The notes beneath the pieces were generated by a model. That model saw only the letters and a list, made by a program, of their open reading frames with translations. It did no database searches and had not been told where the DNA came from. A DNA stretch of 64,000 nt from Flammeovirga agarivorans (GTDB lineage: Bacteria > Bacteroidota > Bacteroidia > Cytophagales > Flammeovirgaceae): the NCBI RefSeq assembly GCF_012641475.1, contig NZ_JABAIL010000003.1, forward strand, positions 622,318 through 686,317, read 5' to 3'. Positions within the stretch are counted from its first letter, which is position 1. Each line of letters opens with the position of its first letter. The position numbers and the translations under genes are program-made. Shown here one piece after another: positions 8,272 to 16,822 of this stretch.

Positions 8272-9825
8272 ATGAAGAAATTATTATCATGTTTAGCATT
8301 GGCTGGAGTAATGGCTTGTCAGAAGCCTGCAACTAACCAAACTGATGTTTCAAACAACACAGACAAACCAAATATCATTATTTTTTATGTGGATGATCTT
8401 GGTTATGGCGATATCGGAAAAAACGGATTAATTGGAGCAGAAACACCGGAAATTGATAAATTGGCCGATGGAGGTATTCTCTTTACAGATGTTCACTCAC
8501 CTCATGCTACTTGTACACCATCGAGGTATTCAATGCTTACAGGCGAATATGCGTTTAGAAAAAAAGCACAAATCTTACCTGGAGATGCTCCATTGCTTAT
8601 CAACCCGAATACAAGAACATTACCCGATATGCTTAGAGAAGCAGGTTATGCCACGGGTGTAGTAGGAAAATGGCATTTAGGTTTAGGTAACGGTAATGTT
8701 GATTGGAATAAGGCCGTTAAACCAGGTCCATTGGAAATCGGTTTCGATTACTCGTTCTTACTTCCTTCAACTGGAGACAGAGTTCCTTCAGTATATTTAG
8801 AAAATCATAATGTGGTTAACTTGGATCCTAAAGATCCTATTACCGTTAGCTATAAGAAAAATATTTCAGATCGTCCTACAGGTAACGATCATCCAGAGTT
8901 GTTAAGACAAGGTGCAGATAAGCAACATGGGAATACGATTATTAATGGTATATCTCGTATTGGTTATATGAAAGGTGGAGAAAAGGCGCTTTGGACGGAT
9001 GAAGATTTCCCTGAGAAATTAGCCGGTAAAGCTTCAGACTTTATCACAAAACATAAAGACGAGCCTTTCTTCTTATATTTTGCATTTCATGATATCCATG
9101 TTCCTCGTTTGCCTTCAGATAAATTTAAAGGTAAATCACCAATGGGTCTAAGAGGGGATGTGATTTATCAAATGGATTATACAACAGGTTTAGTAATGAA
9201 AACATTACGAGATCTAGGTATCGAAGAGAATACATTAGTAATCTTTACATCGGATAACGGGGCAGTGCTTTCAGATGGTTATGATGATAAAGCAATTGAG
9301 CTATTAGGAGATCATAAACCAACAGGTCCATATGCAGGAGGGAAGTATTCTTCATTAGAAGGAGGAACAAGAGTGCCAATGATTGCTTACTGGCCGAATA
9401 GAATTAAAGCCGGTCAGACAAATGATGCTACATTCTCACATATTGATTTTTATGCTTCTTTTGCTGAATTATTAGGAGAGGAGATTCCTCAAGGTGTAGC
9501 AATAGATTCGAAAAGCATGCTACCTGCTTTATTAGGCGAGTCTCAACAAGGTAGAGATTTTATGGTGGAAGAGGCATTTTCGTTAGGAATGCGTCATGGA
9601 AAATGGAAGTATATTCAACCTATTCCAAAAAAGAGGCGAATTCCAGATTTTATGGATAAGAAAAAGTTTATCAAAGGCGGACTTTCTCACCAACCTCAAT
9701 TATTTAACTTAGAAGAAGATATCGCAGAAGATAAGAACATTGCAGAACAGCATCCTGAAATCGTTGCATTAATGCAAGGGAAATTGGATTCTATTAAAAA
9801 GGTAAACACTGTTCCTTCTAAATAA
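8272..9825 (+). CDS. S1-type sulfatase (CTPSR motif), lipoprotein
   Basis: This predicted formylglycine-dependent sulfatase removes sulfate esters from the galactan or its oligosaccharides. The N-terminus is a lipoprotein signal (L-A-G-V-M-A-C-Q). The metal site D-D in N-I-I-I-F-Y-V-D-D-L-G-Y-G-D starts the domain, C81-T-P-S-R is the canonical maturation motif, G-K-W-H-L-G follows, and S-D-N-G-A is the second metal site. The 517-residue length is typical. The region after G-K-W-H-L-G (V-D-W-N-K-A-V-K-P-G-P-L-E-I-G-F-D-Y) reminds me of the S1_15 group, but that is from memory and not verified. A strong terminator follows, so it is probably transcribed alone from the promoter box at 8221. Confidence 0.92.
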   Translation: MKKLLSCLALAGVMACQKPATNQTDVSNNTDKPNIIIFYVDDLGYGDIGKNGLIGAETPEIDKLADGGILFTDVHSPHATCTPSRYSMLTGEYAFRKKAQILPGDAPLLINPNTRTLPDMLREAGYATGVVGKWHLGLGNGNVDWNKAVKPGPLEIGFDYSFLLPSTGDRVPSVYLENHNVVNLDPKDPITVSYKKNISDRPTGNDHPELLRQGADKQHGNTIINGISRIGYMKGGEKALWTDEDFPEKLAGKASDFITKHKDEPFFLYFAFHDIHVPRLPSDKFKGKSPMGLRGDVIYQMDYTTGLVMKTLRDLGIEENTLVIFTSDNGAVLSDGYDDKAIELLGDHKPTGPYAGGKYSSLEGGTRVPMIAYWPNRIKAGQTNDATFSHIDFYASFAELLGEEIPQGVAIDSKSMLPALLGESQQGRDFMVEEAFSLGMRHGKWKYIQPIPKKRRIPDFMDKKKFIKGGLSHQPQLFNLEEDIAEDKNIAEQHPEIVALMQGKLDSIKKVNTVPSK

Positions 9826-9836
9826 TATTTGCCCCA

Positions 9837-9882
9837 AAGGTTTGTATACTTTATTACTCATTGAGTATACAAACCTTTTTTA
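9837..9882 (+). terminator. Strong terminator after the second sulfatase
   Basis: A perfect 14-bp stem, AAGGTTTGTATACT at 9837-9850 with AGTATACAAACCTT at 9864-9877, is followed by a T-run. Confidence 0.88.
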
Positions 9883-9992
9883 CCCACTAATTCAAGAACA
9901 TACATCTAATCGGAACTAATAAAAATAGAGATTACTTATAGATATAGAGATGTGATTCTGTTTAATTTTTTAAAGCATTCGACAGATATAAG

Positions 9993-11939
9993 ATGAAAAA
10001 AATAAATTTGATACTTCTACAGCTACTATTTTTTATAATATCAGCAGTAGCATCAGAAAAATACTATGTGAGTTCTTCCGTTGGAAACGATAAAAACCCA
10101 GGGACTGAAGAAGCTCCATTGCAAACTTTAAAGAAAATCTCATCCATTAAACTAAAAGCAGGAGACCAAGTATTCTTCAAAAGAGGAGATCGTTTTGATG
10201 GTCATTTTGTAGTCAACGGATCAGGAAAAAAAGGTAAAGAGATTGTCATTTCGTCGTACGGGGATGGTGCTTTACCTATTATTACCGGTGAAGTAGGAAA
10301 AGAAAACGGAGGAGATTACCAAGAAGCAATACTTATCAAAAACCAAAGTCATATTATTATTGAATACTTAGAGATTCATAATGAAAGACTGACTGAAAGA
10401 GAAAATGTAAGAAGCCAAGATGCTTTTGGAATTTACGTTTTAAACAACGGAGTAGGGAGTATAGAGAACTTTACTTTCCGTCACCTAACATTCAAAAAAG
10501 TCTATGCACCTCAACCTGTTTTGAAAGAAAAAGGAGAGAAAGCATTCAATGGTTTAGAGGTAGCAGCATTACGATTTTTTAGTACTAGAAATATGAATCC
10601 TTCCAAGATGAAAAACATCAAAGATGTACTTATGGAAGAGTGTTATTTCGAAGATGTTCAACGATTAGGTGTTCATATAAAACATGGAGGGAGTAAGCCA
10701 GAATTAAAGGATCACCCTATGAATTTTAATGAAAACTTTATTTTTAGAAATAATGAATTTCATCATACGGGAGGTACTTGTATCCTTCCAATCAGAACGA
10801 ATAACGTTTTAATTGAAAAGAACTTATTCAACTACCCAGGTGATGATTCTGACCCAAGAATGCCACATAGAGGTAGTGCTGTTTGGACTTGGAGATGTAA
10901 AAATACGGTAATCCAATACAACGATTGTTTGCATATTAGAGGCTATCTAGATTCTCATGGTGTTCATATCGATCATGAAAACTTAAACACTTTTATACAA
11001 TACAACTATATGGAAGATTGTGAAGGTGGATTTGTTGAAATATTGGGTGGAAATGTCAATTCTGTTTATCGTTATAATGTATCAGTTAATGACGGTTGGA
11101 GAGAAAATCCTAAATGGAAAACAAGTAACCATACGCTATGGATCAATTATAAAATACCCAACGGCGAACATTATTGTGAAAACAGTTACGTCTATAACAA
11201 CTCTGTTTATGTAGATCAAGGCTTTAAAACTTCGATCGATATGAAAGGGAAAAAGACTTATATCTTCAATAATATATTTGATTATGCTAAGGGGGAAATG
11301 GGTACAAAACAAACGATGATCGATTCGAGAGGAACTACATTTTTCTTATCAAATAACGCTTATCATGGTATAGTAGCCAACCGTTTTACATCAAAAGATC
11401 TAGCTCCCATTTTCATGTCCAAAGTATATGATAAAAAAGGCAACTTTATGATGTCAGAAGACGGTAACGATCTGAGCAATGGTATTGTGAAGTTTGGCCC
11501 TAAAGTAGTAGGAGCAGGAAAAGGAGTATTTGCGGAAGTAGCTGAGTTTCCAAAAGTAGATTTCTTTGGGAATCCCATTGATTACCCTTCAGGAAAAGTG
11601 GCTGTTGGCGCTTTTGATGTTCAAATGAAAGCAGCAATAACGATTGAACTAAATAAGTTAAAGACTGCTGAAGCTACAGCATTTGTAAATAAGTATGGTC
11701 ATGCAAAAATAACAGCGGATACCAAGTCGAAAGCTGTAAAAGTGGAATTCTCAAAAGAACAAAAAAATATGCCTGTTAGAGTATTTGACCATACTGGAAA
11801 AATGATCTATAGAGGTAGTTTAATCGATGCATCATCACTAGACATTGATGTGAATTTAGAGCATGTAAAAAGTATTGTGTACGTTATGTTAGGAAATGGT
11901 GTTGACCGTTTCACCAATAAGATAACCGTAAGCAAATAA
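9993..11939 (+). CDS. Secreted right-handed parallel beta-helix protein, putative polysaccharide-degrading enzyme
   Basis: This is a secreted beta-helix protein of unassigned activity. A signal peptide (MKKINLILLQLLFF..., cleavage after V-A-S) is followed by the DUF1565-like opening Y-Y-V-S-S-S-x-G-N-D-K-N-P-G-T-E-E-A-P and then beta-helix coils to about residue 540. A segment near residues 285-370 (D-P-R-M...R-G-S, then S-H-G-V-H-I-D-H, then E-G-G-F-V-E-I-L-G and Y-R-Y-N-V-S-V-N-D-G-W-R) is closely shared with the first module of the protein at 22325. Its conserved acidic and histidine residues are good active-site candidates. The last 80 residues look like a divergent T9SS sorting domain without YPNP. 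Glycosidase families with this fold include GH28, GH82 and GH110, and many lyases share it; I cannot place it in any. The locus operator is not evident upstream. Confidence 0.8.
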   Translation: MKKINLILLQLLFFIISAVASEKYYVSSSVGNDKNPGTEEAPLQTLKKISSIKLKAGDQVFFKRGDRFDGHFVVNGSGKKGKEIVISSYGDGALPIITGEVGKENGGDYQEAILIKNQSHIIIEYLEIHNERLTERENVRSQDAFGIYVLNNGVGSIENFTFRHLTFKKVYAPQPVLKEKGEKAFNGLEVAALRFFSTRNMNPSKMKNIKDVLMEECYFEDVQRLGVHIKHGGSKPELKDHPMNFNENFIFRNNEFHHTGGTCILPIRTNNVLIEKNLFNYPGDDSDPRMPHRGSAVWTWRCKNTVIQYNDCLHIRGYLDSHGVHIDHENLNTFIQYNYMEDCEGGFVEILGGNVNSVYRYNVSVNDGWRENPKWKTSNHTLWINYKIPNGEHYCENSYVYNNSVYVDQGFKTSIDMKGKKTYIFNNIFDYAKGEMGTKQTMIDSRGTTFFLSNNAYHGIVANRFTSKDLAPIFMSKVYDKKGNFMMSEDGNDLSNGIVKFGPKVVGAGKGVFAEVAEFPKVDFFGNPIDYPSGKVAVGAFDVQMKAAITIELNKLKTAEATAFVNKYGHAKITADTKSKAVKVEFSKEQKNMPVRVFDHTGKMIYRGSLIDASSLDIDVNLEHVKSIVYVMLGNGVDRFTNKITVSK

Positions 11940-11961
11940 GCGTAATACAGTTTAATTATTT

Positions 11962-12016
11962 AGAAAGTAGAATTTCAATGAGAATTGAATATTTAGGTAT
12001 TGAAATTCTACTTTCA
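11962..12016 (+). terminator. Long perfect hairpin after the beta-helix gene
   Basis: AAAGTAGAATTTCAAT at 11964-11979 pairs perfectly with ATTGAAATTCTACTTT at 11999-12014 (16 bp) around a 19-nt loop. There is no long T-run after it. Confidence 0.65.
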
Positions 12017-12056
12017 TCCTATTTTGACATTTAGACTTTTAAACAATACATGTTGA

Positions 12057-12122
12057 AGTCAAAATACAGCTACTTTAAGTGAATTTATGTCATAAATACA
12101 ATTAAAAAATAGGTGATATTTG
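12057..12122 (+). promoter_or_regulatory. Operator-promoter module of the anhydrosugar operon
   Basis: Half-site AGTCAAAA at 12057-12064 and half-site AGTGAATT at 12078-12085 start 21 bp apart, with CTACTT between them. Exactly 29 bp later comes GATATTTG at 12115-12122, 24 bp before the permease ATG. The same layout precedes SusC and other operons of the locus. Confidence 0.75.
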
Positions 12123-12146
12123 GATTATACATAAACTGAAAAAGAA

Positions 12147-13205
12147 ATGAATTTACTAGCAATTACATTAATCCTTCTTGCAAGTTTTTTTCAAGGAACA
12201 TTTGGATTAGGAATGAAACATATCTCACCATTAAAATGGGAAAACTGGTGGGTTGTACATGCTTTAGTGGCGATGATTATTTTCCCAATAGCATGGGCAG
12301 TAATTGCTGTACCTGAGACGTTTACTATAATTGGTGAGTCAGACAGTAACGTATTAATGATGGCGATGTTGTTTGGTTTTCTTTGGGGAATTGGAGGAAT
12401 CCTTTTTGGAGTAAGCGTAGAGTATACAGGGGTGTCGATTACTTATGGTATTGTGATGGGTTTAGCGGCATCTGTAGGTTCATTAATTCCTATGTTCCAA
12501 ATGGAAGAATTGCCTGCTAATTTCAATACCGTAATTGCAGGAGTAGGTTTGTTATTAGTCGGAGTAGCTATCACAGCTGTGGCAGGTGTAAAAAGAGATA
12601 AAGCACAAAAAGTAGTAAGTGAAGATACAATGATTATGGAAGACGATGGAGATGTCTTAGTGGCTCCTCCGAAAGTAGAGACGACACCAAAGAAATCCAT
12701 AAAAACAGGAGTGGCTATTGCGGTAGCTTGTGGTGTATTATCGGCTTTATTAAATGTAGGTTTTTCTAACGCGGCTCCAGTGGCGGAGTTGGCAGTTTCA
12801 AAATATAATGTAGACCCCAAAGATGCTAGTTTAGTAGCATGGGTTGTTGTGTTGATAGGCGCTTTTGCTATGAATGCCTTATACGCGGTTTACAAGTTAG
12901 TTGTGAATAATTCTTGGGGTGACTTTTCCACACCAAACAGTACAAAAGCATATACTTGGGCAATTCTTGCAGGTTTATTCTGGTTTGCTGCTTTAGGTGT
13001 ATATGGTCAAGGTGCTGCATTGATGGGGTCTTTAGGCCCAGTGATTGGATGGCCAATGATGCTTGGTTTGGCATTGATTATTAGTAACGTTTGGGGGTAT
13101 AGAGAAGGAGAATGGAAAAATGCTTCTCAGCCTTTTAAAGTACTATTAGGAGGACTTGCTGTACTTATTGTTGCCATTTGTATTCTAGGGTATTCCAACT
13201 TATAA
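12147..13205 (+). CDS. RhaT-like sugar permease, inner membrane
   Basis: This is a multi-pass membrane protein resembling L-rhamnose-proton symporter RhaT, of the drug/metabolite transporter superfamily. It is predicted to import the monosaccharide released by the locus across the inner membrane. At 352 residues it shows about ten hydrophobic segments, starting with L-L-A-I-T-L-I-L-L-A-S-F-F-Q-G-T-F-G. A hydrophilic loop at about 150-185 separates the two halves. It is the first gene after the operator-promoter module at 12057-12122 and lies 86 bp upstream of the enolase-superfamily gene. The position suggests it transports 3,6-anhydro-D-galactose or a related sugar acid; the substrate is inference and RhaT homologues vary in specificity. 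Confidence 0.82.
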   Translation: MNLLAITLILLASFFQGTFGLGMKHISPLKWENWWVVHALVAMIIFPIAWAVIAVPETFTIIGESDSNVLMMAMLFGFLWGIGGILFGVSVEYTGVSITYGIVMGLAASVGSLIPMFQMEELPANFNTVIAGVGLLLVGVAITAVAGVKRDKAQKVVSEDTMIMEDDGDVLVAPPKVETTPKKSIKTGVAIAVACGVLSALLNVGFSNAAPVAELAVSKYNVDPKDASLVAWVVVLIGAFAMNALYAVYKLVVNNSWGDFSTPNSTKAYTWAILAGLFWFAALGVYGQGAALMGSLGPVIGWPMMLGLALIISNVWGYREGEWKNASQPFKVLLGGLAVLIVAICILGYSNL

Positions 13206-13291
13206 AAATTACTAACAGTGTACTAGACTGGTGCACATAATAACTATCAGTTCCTATAGACATAGTCTTAAGGGACATAAAGCTTAATTGA

Positions 13292-14452
13292 ATGAAGATT
13301 ATTGATATACAACCTTACGTTCTCTCGCAAGACTTAGAAACACCCTTCTACTTCTCGCAATGGCACTATGCCTCAAGAAAGATCTGTTTGGTGAAGGTGA
13401 CACTTGAAGATGGAACTTACGGTTGGGGCGAAGGTTATGGCCCAGCAGATATGATCAAAACTGGAATAGATTTTTTCAAACCATTTGTACTTGGCGAGAA
13501 TGCTTTAGAAAATGAAAAAATCTGGCAGATTATGTATTTAAGATCAATGGATTTTGGTCGTAGTGGTATTTTCAATGCAGCAATTAGTGCAATTGATATT
13601 GCCTTATGGGATGCCAAAGGTAAACTGCTCAATCTACCGGTCAGTGTGTTATTGGGTGGGGTTAAAAACCCAGTGATTCATCCTTATGCGACAGGATTTT
13701 ATTTCACAGATTCTCCAACTTTAGAGGAGGACTTAGCAAAAGAAGCAAAAATATATAAGGAACTTGGTTTCAAGGCTGCAAAAATGAAAGTAGGTTTAGG
13801 AATCGAAAAAGACGTACATTATGTTGAGTTGTTAAAGAAACACCTTGGTGATGATGTAAAACTAATGATCGATTCTAACCATGCCTACAATTATAGAGAG
13901 GCATTGAAACTTTGTAAACGAATTGAACATTTAGATATTGGCTGGTTTGAAGAGCCAGTTCACCCCGAAGATTACAAAGGTTATAGTAAACTAAGGGAGA
14001 ATACAACCATTCCAATTGCTGGAGGGGAGTGTGAATATTTAAGACACGGTTTTAAGCGTTTATTTGAAACCGAAAGTGTAGATATCGCTCAACCAGATAT
14101 TTGTGCATCAGGTGGACTAACGGAAGCAAAGAGAATTGCAGCGTTAGCTTCTTCTTATCACAAAGACATTGTACCACACTCATGGGGAACTTGGATTGCA
14201 ATTAGTGCAGCCGTTCACTTTGTGTCTAACTTAGACCAAAACCCAGGTAGAATGTTTAGAAATGCTCCAATGATTGAATTGGACCGTACAGAAAACCCAC
14301 TTAGAGATGATGTAACAAAGCATAGTATCCAAGTGAATAACGGAGAGATCCAAGTACCTACAACACCAGGTTTAGGTGTAGATGTAAATCAAGAATTCTT
14401 AGAAAAATATTCGATAGATAAAAATGCAAGTACTGAACCACTATGGTCATAA
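13292..14452 (+). CDS. Enolase-superfamily (mandelate racemase subgroup) enzyme, putative 3,6-anhydrogalactonate cycloisomerase
   Basis: This is predicted to convert 3,6-anhydro-D-galactonate to 2-keto-3-deoxy-D-galactonate, or alternatively to dehydrate D-galactonate. All mandelate racemase subgroup residues are visible: the K164-M-K166 base motif, metal ligands D194 (I-D-S-N-H), E220 (F-E-E-P-V) and E246 (G-G-E-C-E), and the dyad D269 (Q-P-D-I-C) and H296 (V-P-H-S-W). These sit within one residue of the mandelate racemase numbering. The product fits the kinase and aldolase genes downstream. The next gene overlaps its 3' end by 29 bp, so the two are co-transcribed. The neighbouring aldehyde dehydrogenase favours the cycloisomerase role over plain galactonate dehydration; this is inference from the known carrageenan pathway (DauB role). 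Confidence 0.85.
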   Translation: MKIIDIQPYVLSQDLETPFYFSQWHYASRKICLVKVTLEDGTYGWGEGYGPADMIKTGIDFFKPFVLGENALENEKIWQIMYLRSMDFGRSGIFNAAISAIDIALWDAKGKLLNLPVSVLLGGVKNPVIHPYATGFYFTDSPTLEEDLAKEAKIYKELGFKAAKMKVGLGIEKDVHYVELLKKHLGDDVKLMIDSNHAYNYREALKLCKRIEHLDIGWFEEPVHPEDYKGYSKLRENTTIPIAGGECEYLRHGFKRLFETESVDIAQPDICASGGLTEAKRIAALASSYHKDIVPHSWGTWIAISAAVHFVSNLDQNPGRMFRNAPMIELDRTENPLRDDVTKHSIQVNNGEIQVPTTPGLGVDVNQEFLEKYSIDKNASTEPLWS

Positions 14453-15869
14453 AGGCCTATATATCGACGGAGAGTTTGTAGAATCATCTTCAAAAAATAT
14501 TTTTGATTTAAAATGCCCAGCAAATGAAGAGACAATTGCTACAATTTCTTGGGCAGAGAAAGAAGATACAGAACGTGCTTTAAAAGCTGCTGAAGAAGGT
14601 TTTAAAGTGTGGTCAAAAACTCCAGTTCAGGAGAGAGTAGACAAAATGATGGCTTTAAGAGCAAAGCTATTAGAAAATAAAGATTTGTTGAAAGAGGTGA
14701 TTTCTCATGAAATGGGAAAAACTTTTGACGGTGCAGATGAGGATGTAGTGAGTATTACTAATTCACTAGAGTTTTATGGAAAAGAAATTTTAGCAAAAGA
14801 AGACTTCGAAATTCCAGATAGAGAAGGAACACACCGACATACAATGGTACATCAACCTTTGGGTGTAGTTGTTGCTTTCTTGGCGTATAATTTCCCATTG
14901 CTAAACCTTGGTTTTAAACTGGGTCCTGCCCTAGCGGCAGGGTGTTCTATCATTATCAAACCGTCAGAAATTTCACCACTATCGGCATTGATGGTAGCAG
15001 AATATGCTCACGAAGTTGGTTTTCCTAAAGGTGTTATCACAGTATTATGTGGTAACAGACAAAACGTGGGTATTCCATTGTGTGAGAGTACTGTACCTCG
15101 ATTAATTACGATGATTGGTGCCACTTATACGGCCCAAAAATTAATTGAGCAAAGTATCAAATCTTCCATCAAAAGATACTCGATGGAGTGTGGTGGTAAT
15201 GCACCGTTTATTGTATTTGATGATGCAAATATTGAAGATGCTTTAGCAGTAGGTACTGGAGTGAAATATGGCAATACGGGTCAGATTTGTGTAGCCCCTA
15301 ACCGATTCTTTGTGCAGGAAGGTATCTTCGAAGAATATGTAAAACGCTTTGTAGAGATTGCCGAATCTAAAAAATTAGGTTTTGGTAGAGAAAACAACCC
15401 AGATATGGGGCCTTTAGTAAGTGAAAAAGCAAGAGATGGTGTACATCAGTTTGTACAAGATTGCTTAGGTCAAGGAGGAACGTTACTAACTGGTGGCGAG
15501 AAGGTAGAAGGCAAAGGTTTCTACTATAAGCCAACAGTGATAGTGATGGATGACCCGAAGGCTGCCGTACTTCAACATGAAGTATTTGGACCAGTAGCGG
15601 TAATTCTGAAGTTCAAGACAACGGAAGAAGTGATCCAGAAATCTAACGATGTTACTGCAGGTTTAGCTTCTTATGTATTCACTGAAGACGAGGATAAGTT
15701 AGAAGAAGTGACGATGGCTTTAGAATTTGGAGAAGTTCAACAAAACGGAGTAAAATACGACATTTATCTGCCCCACTTAGGAGTGAAAAATAGTGGTTTA
15801 AGTATGGACTGTTCAAAGTTTGCTTTGGACGATTACTTAGTGCAGAAAAGAGTGAGTAAAAAATTATAA
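14424..15869 (+). CDS. NAD(P)-dependent aldehyde dehydrogenase, putative 3,6-anhydro-D-galactose dehydrogenase
   Basis: This aldehyde dehydrogenase superfamily protein (481 residues, usual length, cytoplasmic) has catalytic cysteine C289 in G-N-T-G-Q-I-C-V-A-P and general base E255 in S-M-E-C-G-G. The Rossmann segment is near I-G-A-T-Y-T-A. It is predicted to oxidize the open-chain aldehyde of 3,6-anhydro-D-galactose to the aldonate, the first step of the known carrageenan sugar pathway (DauA role). I kept the ATG at 14424, which overlaps the previous gene by 29 bp, because the conserved start G-L-Y-I-D-G-E-F-V follows within ten residues and no later Met precedes it. A general succinate-semialdehyde or lactaldehyde-type activity cannot be excluded from sequence alone. 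Confidence 0.86.
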   Translation: MQVLNHYGHKGLYIDGEFVESSSKNIFDLKCPANEETIATISWAEKEDTERALKAAEEGFKVWSKTPVQERVDKMMALRAKLLENKDLLKEVISHEMGKTFDGADEDVVSITNSLEFYGKEILAKEDFEIPDREGTHRHTMVHQPLGVVVAFLAYNFPLLNLGFKLGPALAAGCSIIIKPSEISPLSALMVAEYAHEVGFPKGVITVLCGNRQNVGIPLCESTVPRLITMIGATYTAQKLIEQSIKSSIKRYSMECGGNAPFIVFDDANIEDALAVGTGVKYGNTGQICVAPNRFFVQEGIFEEYVKRFVEIAESKKLGFGRENNPDMGPLVSEKARDGVHQFVQDCLGQGGTLLTGGEKVEGKGFYYKPTVIVMDDPKAAVLQHEVFGPVAVILKFKTTEEVIQKSNDVTAGLASYVFTEDEDKLEEVTMALEFGEVQQNGVKYDIYLPHLGVKNSGLSMDCSKFALDDYLVQKRVSKKL

Positions 15870-15871
15870 AA

Positions 15872-16822
15872 ATGAGTGTACCAGAAAAATTCATTAGTTG
15901 TGATTGGGGTACTTCTAATTTTAGGTTAAGAGTGATCAAAACAGATACTCTTGATGTATTAGAAGAGTTTCAAACAAACAAAGGAGTGAAAAAGGTGTAC
16001 AGAGAATACTTAGAGCAAAAGAAAGTAGACCAAGGTAGGTATTTTTCAAACTACCTTGTAGAACAACTTTCTAATATCTCTACAAGTATTGATGACAAAG
16101 TGATTGTTGCATCAGGCATGATTTCTTCATCTATTGGGATGAAGGAATTAGGCTACTCTCAAATGCCCTTTGATGCTTTTGGAGAAAATCTATTTAGTAA
16201 ACGACTTTCATTAGCAAGAAACCTATCTGTATTGATGGTCTCAGGGGCTAGAACGCAAGATGATGTGATGCGTGGAGAAGAGGTACAGGCAGTAGGGTTG
16301 TCTACTCTTTTACCTGTTCAGAAAGAGGGTGTACTTATACTTCCAGGTACCCATTCAAAGCATTTATCTTTTAAGGATTCCAAGTATACTGAGTTGAATA
16401 CATTTATGACAGGAGAGATGTTCGACATTATCTCTAATCAAAGTATTTTACGCAATTCGGTTACTCCGGGTGAAATGAATGAAGCAGCCAAAGCACATTT
16501 TATTCAAGGGGTAAGAGTCGGTGCAGAAGAAGGGTATACCAACCAGCTTTTTAAAATTAGAGCACACGACTTAATTTCTAATGTAGATAAAACAACTGCA
16601 TACTATTATCTTAGTGGCTTGTTAATCGGTGATGAGTTAAGTTACTTAAAAGAGTATGATTCATCGATTTGTATGGCAGCTTCTGGTAAAATTAATGAGT
16701 TGTATCAATTGGCGTTAAATGACCTTATTGAGAAGAAAGACAACTTAATAGTTTTTGAAGAAGATGTTATTGAAAAAGCATTATTAATAGGTCAAAGAAA
16801 GATTTTAGAACAATATGTCTAA
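15872..16822 (+). CDS. dgoK: 2-dehydro-3-deoxygalactonokinase (DgoK family)
   Basis: This kinase phosphorylates 2-keto-3-deoxy-D-galactonate with ATP to give KDPGal. The N-terminus carries the phosphate-binding motif C-D-W-G-T-S-N-F-R-L-R typical of the DgoK family, and the G-T-H-S-K-H and F-M-T-G-E-M segments also fit that family. The 316-residue length is close to other DgoK proteins. It starts 2 bp after the aldehyde dehydrogenase stop and overlaps the aldolase gene by 8 bp, so translation is probably coupled. The family assignment is confident; the galacto configuration is supported by the pairing with DgoA. Confidence 0.9.
   Translation: MSVPEKFISCDWGTSNFRLRVIKTDTLDVLEEFQTNKGVKKVYREYLEQKKVDQGRYFSNYLVEQLSNISTSIDDKVIVASGMISSSIGMKELGYSQMPFDAFGENLFSKRLSLARNLSVLMVSGARTQDDVMRGEEVQAVGLSTLLPVQKEGVLILPGTHSKHLSFKDSKYTELNTFMTGEMFDIISNQSILRNSVTPGEMNEAAKAHFIQGVRVGAEEGYTNQLFKIRAHDLISNVDKTTAYYYLSGLLIGDELSYLKEYDSSICMAASGKINELYQLALNDLIEKKDNLIVFEEDVIEKALLIGQRKILEQYV

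Noticed and set aside
9933-9941. TACTTATAG upstream of the 9993 beta-helix gene, identical to part of the operator in copy 33887
   Set aside because: The flanking half-sites do not match and there is no promoter box at the required 29-bp distance.
13206-13291. Possible separate promoter between the permease and the enolase-superfamily gene
   Set aside because: I found no TAnnTTTG box or operator half-site, and the short GTGTAC/GTGCAC pairing is too weak for a terminator, so I treat the genes as one operon.
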